Positions 6,710 through 12,356 of a stretch of DNA of 12,356 nucleotides are shown here, in pieces. The notes below the pieces were generated by a model. It searched no databases. It was given only the letters and a program-made list of their open reading frames with translations, and was not told the origin of the DNA. The position numbers and the translations under genes were made by a program. The stretch is from Planctomycetota bacterium (GTDB lineage Bacteria; Planctomycetota; Phycisphaerae; Phycisphaerales; SM1A02). The stretch is from the NCBI GenBank assembly GCA_022567855.1, contig JADFGE010000042.1, forward strand, positions 1-12,356. Direction: 5' to 3'. Position 1 is the first letter of the stretch. Each line of letters starts with the position of its first letter.

Positions 6710-8221
6710 ATGGCTGATGCGCCCGCCACTGCCAACCCAACCTCCGAAGTCGTTGATGACGTCACCATTGAAGACATCGGACCGGCTAGGAAACGGCTGA
6801 CGATCACGATCCCCCCCGAAACGATCTCCGAGAAGCTCGAGGATTCGGTGGACACGCTGGCGGCGAGCACCTCGCTGCCTGGATTCCGTAAAGGCCGGGC
6901 GCCGCGAAAGCTGTTGGAGCGGCGATTCGGCGCTGCGGTCCGAAAGGAAACCAAGAACCAGCTTCTAGCCGATGCCTATGCCAAGGCGATTGAGGACAAG
7001 TCAATCCAGGCGGTCGGCGACCCGGAGCCGGTCACCCCCGCCGATGAACTTGAGCTGCAAGAGGGTAAGCCGCTCACCTTCATCGTTGAGATCGAGGTCG
7101 TGCCTGAGTTTGACCTTCCGAACCTACAAGGCATCGAGATCAAGAAACCCGAATTCGAGGTGACTGACGACGATATCGAAACCGAGTTGACCAGGCAGCG
7201 GGCGATGATGGGGAATGCGGTGAAGATCGAAAGGGACTTTGTCCCCGACGACCTGATTGCCGGTCGGGTCACTATAACCAAGGACGGTGAGGCCGAACCA
7301 CTGATCAAGGACGAGTTCACGATCGTCGCAGTTCCCAGCGACGACGATGGTGGTCGCGGCCCGATTCTTGGGATCATGATCCAAGGTCTGGCTGATCTCA
7401 TCAAAGGCACGCGGATCGGCGATACCCTCACCGTGCAGACCACCGGGCCGGAGGCGCACGAACGAGAAGATGTGCGTGGGGCGAAGCTGACGATCGAATT
7501 GAAACTCACCGCCGCGGAGCGCATCGACCCGGCCTCGATTCAGCAGGTGGTCGACGGGTATGGCGTCGGTAGCGAGCAGAACCTTAAAGAGCAGATACGA
7601 CTGGCGGTACAGCGTCGCAGCGAACAAGACCAGGCCTCCGCCATGCGGGAGCAGGTTTACGATTATCTGCTGGGGGCGGTGGAACTCGAGCTGCCCCAGA
7701 AGCTGTCGGAGGCGCAAGTGGCGCGTAACCTGGAACGGCACCGCATCGAGCTGTTGGAGCAGGGGCTCATGCCGCCGCAAGTCGAGGCGCGTCTCGCCGA
7801 GATTCGGGCTGACTCCGAGACACAGACGCGCGATCGCCTCAAGCTGTTGTTCATCCTGCGTCGACTTGCCGACCACTTCCAGATTGAGGTGTCGGAACAG
7901 GAGATCAACGGGCGGATCGCGTCGATCGCTGCGCATCGCGGGCTACGGCCTGACCAGGTCCGCGCCGAACTGACCCAGATGGGTCGGCTCGGTGAGGTTG
8001 GCCATGTGATCCGCCAGCAGAAAGCCGCCGACCGGGTCATCGCCGAAGCCAAGGTGACCGGCATCCCGGCCGCAGACTGGCGGGCTGAACGTGCCGATGC
8101 CGCGAGCAAGGCCAAGGGCAATTCCGAGACCGCGGGCAAACCGAAGAAGACGACCGGCGCGAAGGATGCCTCGCCCAAGACCCGGACCAAGAAGAAGACC
8201 GGGGGCAGCCGAAAAAACTAA
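6710..8221 (+). CDS. tig: Trigger factor (ribosome-bound chaperone)
   Basis: It binds at the ribosome exit tunnel and shields nascent chains. It has 503 residues; most family members have 430-450. The N-terminal ribosome-binding domain (about 18-150) carries the signature GFRKGRAPRKLLERRFG at 58-74. A divergent FKBP-like PPIase domain lies at about 178-268, and the alpha-helical substrate-cradle domain at about 275-450. A Lys/Ala-rich tail follows (465-503, with KPKKTTGAK and TRTKKKTGG), accounting for much of the extra length. Start ATG 6710 follows GGAAAGAG by five bases. A weak promoter-like pair, TTGGTT (6630) and TACCTT (6653), has a 17-base spacer. Downstream are the SHOCT protein and clpX, the usual tig-clpX neighbourhood but without clpP. 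Confidence 0.96.
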   Translation: MADAPATANPTSEVVDDVTIEDIGPARKRLTITIPPETISEKLEDSVDTLAASTSLPGFRKGRAPRKLLERRFGAAVRKETKNQLLADAYAKAIEDKSIQAVGDPEPVTPADELELQEGKPLTFIVEIEVVPEFDLPNLQGIEIKKPEFEVTDDDIETELTRQRAMMGNAVKIERDFVPDDLIAGRVTITKDGEAEPLIKDEFTIVAVPSDDDGGRGPILGIMIQGLADLIKGTRIGDTLTVQTTGPEAHEREDVRGAKLTIELKLTAAERIDPASIQQVVDGYGVGSEQNLKEQIRLAVQRRSEQDQASAMREQVYDYLLGAVELELPQKLSEAQVARNLERHRIELLEQGLMPPQVEARLAEIRADSETQTRDRLKLLFILRRLADHFQIEVSEQEINGRIASIAAHRGLRPDQVRAELTQMGRLGEVGHVIRQQKAADRVIAEAKVTGIPAADWRAERADAASKAKGNSETAGKPKKTTGAKDASPKTRTKKKTGGSRKN

Positions 8222-8268
8222 CCGCCGGCCGGGGCCCCAGGGTGTCGCGCCTGGCCTTGAGTTTCAGC

Positions 8269-8598
8269 ATGAACGTCGGCATGCAGCGATCGGTCGTCCT
8301 GGCTCAGGCCGCGGAGGATCTCTTCGGTCAAGTGCTGCCGTGGCTCATAATGCTGCTCGTCGGCGTCGTTGTTGGCGGCGCGGGAATCTATTTGGTGCGG
8401 CGAATGCTCCAGGGCGGTCACGGCGCGCCTGGCGAAGGCTTCACGCTGGACGAGCTGCGCCGGATGCATGCGGCCGGTCAGCTCAGCGACGAGGAATTCG
8501 AGCGGGCCAAGGCGCTGATAATCGGACGCGTGGGCGGTTCCGCCTCGGCCCCGAATGAGATCGGACCTCACGACGATGATCGCGAACCGCGTGGATAG
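8269..8598 (+). CDS. Small single-helix membrane protein with SHOCT domain
   Basis: The protein has 109 residues if started at ATG 8269 (GTG 8242 would give 118; ATG 8281 gives 105; no ribosome site settles it). One membrane helix lies at about 22-46 (VLPWLIMLLVGVVVGGAGIY), followed by basic RRML, a Gly-rich linker, and a SHOCT motif at about 58-86 (GFTLDELRRMHAAGQLSDEE, then FERAKALII). SHOCT is a short C-terminal module thought to aid oligomerisation or peptide binding. The gene begins 47 bases after tig and may share its transcript. It occupies the place where many bacteria have clpP. A role in quality control alongside tig and clpX is only suggested by position. Confidence 0.75.
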   Translation: MNVGMQRSVVLAQAAEDLFGQVLPWLIMLLVGVVVGGAGIYLVRRMLQGGHGAPGEGFTLDELRRMHAAGQLSDEEFERAKALIIGRVGGSASAPNEIGPHDDDREPRG

Positions 8599-8621
8599 CG
8601 AGTTTCCGAAGTACTCGCTAT
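8595..8621. terminator. Hairpin over the stop codon of the SHOCT gene
   Basis: ATAGCGAGT (8595-8603) and ACTCGCTAT (8613-8621) are a perfect 9-bp inverted repeat with a nine-base loop. The left arm contains the TAG stop of the SHOCT gene. No T-run follows. It could be a weak terminator, a processing site separating tig-SHOCT from clpX, or a protein-binding site. Confidence 0.35.
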
Positions 8622-8771
8622 GTATCGAGTTAGGGGAATTTGACCGGCCGACAGAGAATCGCCGACCTGCCTTTAGACGCTGCGGGCGTAGCCCGATACA
8701 CTAGGGTTGGCGTAGCGCCTGGCTATAGCATGGGCTGTGGTCATCGTGTGTCGGCACGTCCCGAGTCACAG

Positions 8772-10208
<1,437 letters not shown>

Positions 10209-10246
10209 CTCCGGCCCATCCCCGGCAATCGTGTCCCTTGTCGTTA

Positions 10247-10264
10247 CCGGTCTTTGAGATCCGG
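10247..10264 (+). terminator. Weak hairpin after clpX
   Basis: CCGGTCT (10247-10253) pairs with AGA plus CCGG (10257-10264) across a three-base loop with one bulged T. It lies 39 bases after the clpX stop and ahead of the rpmB promoter. There is no T-run, so support is limited. Confidence 0.25.
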
Positions 10265-10291
10265 ACTCGACGCCCGCCAAAGCCCGCATCC

Positions 10292-10319
10292 TTGCCTTGG
10301 GCGATGCCCCCTCTATACT
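10292..10319 (+). promoter_or_regulatory. Promoter of rpmB
   Basis: TTGCCT (10292-10297) and TATACT (10314-10319, five of six matches to TATAAT) are 16 bases apart. Transcription would begin near 10326, giving a leader of about 33 bases with GAGG (10347-10350) before the ATG. This is the best sigma-70-like promoter in the window and makes rpmB independent of clpX. Confidence 0.55.
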
Positions 10320-10358
10320 GCCCGGCTAAAGTTTTACCGGAACGTTGAGGACGGCCTG

Positions 10359-10637
10359 ATGCCACGTGTTTGCTACTTCACCGGGGTCCGCACCAAAAAG
10401 GGCAACAAGCTGCGCCATCGTGGTCGGGCCAAGTACCTCGGCGGTATCGGCACGAAGGTAACGTCCTGCACCCGCCGGGCTTTCAAGCCCAATCTTCAGT
10501 CGGTGACGGCCGTGGTCGGCGGGCGTACCAAGCGCATCCAAGTCTCGACACGGGCCATCCGCCAGGGCCTCGTGGTGAAGCCGCTCAAGCGGAAATACGC
10601 CTATACGCGTCCACAGAAGCAGGCCCAATCGTCCTGA
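10359..10637 (+). CDS. rpmB: 50S ribosomal protein bL28
   Basis: The protein has 92 residues, slightly longer than the typical 60-80. It begins MPRVCYFTGVRTKKGNKLRH, the usual bL28 opening, and holds the family core RRAFKPNLQSVTAVV (39-53) and the basic C-terminal RVST-like stretch QVSTRAIRQGLVVKPLKRKY (61-80). An insertion of about eight residues, AKYLGGIG (24-31), lies between the opening and the core. The zinc-binding CxxC pairs found in some bL28 proteins are absent, so this is the zinc-free form. GAGG lies eight bases before ATG 10359. It has its own promoter at 10292-10319, and the second palindromic element follows 14 bases after the stop. Confidence 0.95.
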   Translation: MPRVCYFTGVRTKKGNKLRHRGRAKYLGGIGTKVTSCTRRAFKPNLQSVTAVVGGRTKRIQVSTRAIRQGLVVKPLKRKYAYTRPQKQAQSS

Positions 10638-10651
10638 GAAACGAAGCGGTG

Positions 10652-10803
10652 CTAGGCTCTGTCTGATGGATCACCAGGTTGCGCTCATTGCTTGGTGGGA
10701 CGGGCTTCCAGCCCGTCCGTTTGACTGTTTCAGACGGGCAAGTCTCCATAGGCGACTCGCCGAGGCGAGATGCCCGTCCCACTATCCATCAGACAGAACC
10801 TAG
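10652..10803. repeat. Palindromic interspersed element, copy 2 (152 bp)
   Basis: It has the same architecture as 6495-6619: outer arms CTAGGCTCTGTCTGATGGAT (10652-10671) and ATCCATCAGACAGAACCTAG (10784-10803), one mismatch in 20. The first inner hairpin is GACGGGCT/AGCCCGTC (10699-10717), separated from the second by a 15-base loop as in copy 1. The second hairpin (10733-10777) is split by a 27-bp insertion at about 10743-10769. Without it the two copies have equal length. It starts 14 bases after rpmB, where it could also act as a transcription terminator. Confidence 0.9.
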
Positions 10804-11240
10804 CCCCCACCTGGGGCCGGGCAATACGAGACCCCAGTGAGTTTGGGCCGGACAGCGAACTCGGGTCGGCGATGGCGATTGAAACTATTGTGCGGAAAAT
10901 CGCAGACTCAATTTGACCTCGCCCCTAGAGGGCGTACCGTTTTCCTTAGATTTGGTCGCGCGCAAATGCCAGGGGAAAGACATCCGGCTACGCCAGCTCA
11001 GACTGGGATAACGCTGCCGGAAAGACCCAAAACCGCGGTCCGCGCGACTCGATCCCACACCAGCACCGATTTTGCCGGGTGGCCGAAGTGCCGTGACGTG
11101 AGGGCTACAGGGTCACGAGTCGTTGAATTCACGGCCACGCGGAGTGAATCGGGCTGAGCGGTCGGAATGGCTGATTTCGGGGGGCCGGCGTCAGCCGAAT
11201 GCGGCGCCGATCAGGCGGTCTTGAGGAAGGATTCCCCTGC
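10804..11240. other. Non-coding spacer between the repeat and dnaG
   Basis: I see no credible gene in these 437 bases. An Arg-rich frame from GTG 10837 to 11157 has no domain or signal and no good ribosome site. Small inverted repeats are CGCCC-ctaga-GGGCG (about 10920-10935), CGTGAC/GTCACG (about 11093-11117) and ATTCAC/GTGAAT (11127-11149). No tRNA, SRP RNA, tmRNA or RNase P landmark was found. The right end provides the dnaG ribosome site GAGGAAGG (11223-11230). An unknown small RNA or regulatory leader cannot be excluded. Confidence 0.4.
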
Positions 11241-12356
11241 GTGCCCAGCCGGTTTGATCAATCCGACGTTGACAAGGTTCGTGATGCCACGGATCTCGTC
11301 GCGCTCATCGCAGAACAGGTCGCATTGCAACCCAAAGGGCGCGAACACGTCGGCCTCTGCCCGTTCCACGACGACCATACGCCGTCGCTGACGGTGGTGA
11401 CCCATAAAGACAACGCCTTTTACAAATGTCACGCCTGCGGTGCAGCCGGCAACGCTTTCAACTTTGTGATGGACTATCACAAGATGAGCTTCCCCGAGGC
11501 GTTGCGTCACCTCGCCGAGCGAGCCGGCATCCAACTCAGCGCACGACACGCTCGCACCGGCGACGACTCGGGGACGAGCGCCGCCGCGCTCCGCAAGGCC
11601 AATGCAATGGCGGCGTCGTTCTTCCGAAAGATGCTTCAAGACCGCGAACATGGCGCGGCGACCCGGTCAGTGATCTGTGATCGACGGATCGACGAGACGA
11701 TGGTCGAGGCATTTGGGCTCGGGGCCGCACCGGCGGAGTGGGACGCGCTTCTTCGCTTTGCCAAAGCTCGCAGCGTGAGCGTCGATACCATGGTGGACGC
11801 CGGGCTCCTCAAGCCGCGGCCTCACACCGACGGGCACTACGATGCGTTTCGCAATCGGCTCATCTTCCCCATCTGCGATGAGCTTGGTCGGCCTATCGCC
11901 TTCGGTGGGCGGCAACTCGACCCCGCAGACGAGCCCAAGTACCTCAATAGCGCTGAAAGTTCGATCTTCCACAAGTCTCGAACCCTGTACGGCTTGCATC
12001 TGGCGAAACGTGCAATCATCGACTCCAAACAAGCGATCGTGGCCGAGGGATACACCGATGTCATCGCCTGCCATCAGGCCGGACTTGACAACGTCGTCGG
12101 GACGCTGGGCACAGCGCTGAGCCGCGAGCACGTCCGACTGCTCAAGCGGCTGTGCGATGTTGTCGTCTTGCTCTTTGATGGTGACGCCGCCGGACAGCGC
12201 GCCGCTGATCGAGCGGTCGAGCTTTTCTTCGCTGAGTCGATTGACATCAAGATCTGCATTCTTCCCGACGGGAGCGATCCGGACGACGTCCTGAGGCAGG
12301 ATGCGGGGATCGATCGCCTACGGAACGACATAACTGCGGCCGAAGATGCCCTCCCC
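11241..12356 (+). CDS. dnaG: DNA primase (5' part)
   Basis: It lays RNA primers at the replication fork with DnaB helicase. The window holds the first 372 codons, open at the right edge; complete primases have about 600. The N-terminal CHC2 zinc domain has Cys40, His43 (CPFH), Cys63 and Cys66 (CHACG). The RNA-polymerase domain shows RNRLIFPICDELGRPIAFGG (204-223) and PKYLNS (232-237). The TOPRIM catalytic residues are present: Glu269 in AEGYTDVI, Asp313 and Asp315 in FDGDAAG, then SDPDD at 345-349. The start is GTG 11241 with GAGGAAGG ending ten bases upstream, a rather long spacing. DnaB-binding C-terminal sequences lie outside the window. The gene follows rpmB after the palindromic element and a 437-base spacer. 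Confidence 0.96.
   Translation, partial: MPSRFDQSDVDKVRDATDLVALIAEQVALQPKGREHVGLCPFHDDHTPSLTVVTHKDNAFYKCHACGAAGNAFNFVMDYHKMSFPEALRHLAERAGIQLSARHARTGDDSGTSAAALRKANAMAASFFRKMLQDREHGAATRSVICDRRIDETMVEAFGLGAAPAEWDALLRFAKARSVSVDTMVDAGLLKPRPHTDGHYDAFRNRLIFPICDELGRPIAFGGRQLDPADEPKYLNSAESSIFHKSRTLYGLHLAKRAIIDSKQAIVAEGYTDVIACHQAGLDNVVGTLGTALSREHVRLLKRLCDVVVLLFDGDAAGQRAADRAVELFFAESIDIKICILPDGSDPDDVLRQDAGIDRLRNDITAAEDALP

Noticed and set aside
8640..8771. TTG start 44 codons upstream in clpX
   Set aside because: The added sequence has no ClpX similarity and runs through small palindromes; ATG 8772 is more likely, though not certain.
10837..11157. 106-codon frame before dnaG
   Set aside because: Arg-rich, no domain, no signal and no convincing ribosome site; most likely non-coding.

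Overview
The window looks like chromosomal DNA of a planctomycete, probably an uncultured lineage near Phycisphaerae. This is inferred from sequence style, not from a database search. Three things suggest it: a C-terminal zinc ribbon of the GYDLRGTP..CPECG type behind a membrane segment (5753-6457); a secreted FG-GAP protein ending in a dockerin-like module with the repeated DLDG(D/N)G...VDLLILLG.WG pattern (3742-5460); and GC-rich palindromic interspersed repeats built around GACGGGCTTCCAGCCCGTC. G+C is high, and most genes use ATG with modest Shine-Dalgarno sites.

The left part (1-6460) is loosely packed and mixed in orientation. It holds the first codons of an unknown membrane or exported protein (minus), a small two-helix membrane protein with a possible overlapping leader peptide (plus), an unknown zinc-ribbon membrane protein (plus), S-adenosylmethionine synthetase metK (minus), a short PAS-only protein (minus), a seven-repeat FG-GAP/dockerin exported protein (plus), an 8-bp tandem repeat, a strong hairpin between convergent genes, and a second unknown zinc-ribbon membrane protein (minus).

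The right part (6700-12356) is a housekeeping block, all on the plus strand: trigger factor (tig), a small SHOCT-domain membrane protein, clpX, ribosomal protein bL28 (rpmB), and the first 372 codons of DNA primase (dnaG), which runs off the end. Trigger factor and ClpX act on nascent and doomed proteins respectively. The usual clpP between tig and clpX is absent and the SHOCT gene sits in its place.

Two copies of one palindromic element (6495-6619 and 10652-10803) bracket the tig-SHOCT-clpX-rpmB block. They differ by one 27-bp insertion and by a paired substitution that keeps the outer stem folded, and they are the most distinctive non-coding signal. I do not see a convincing undescribed multi-gene system (no defence island, CRISPR, biosynthetic cluster or prophage). 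The points most worth following are the palindromic element family, the tig-SHOCT-clpX arrangement, and the two zinc-ribbon membrane proteins of unknown function.
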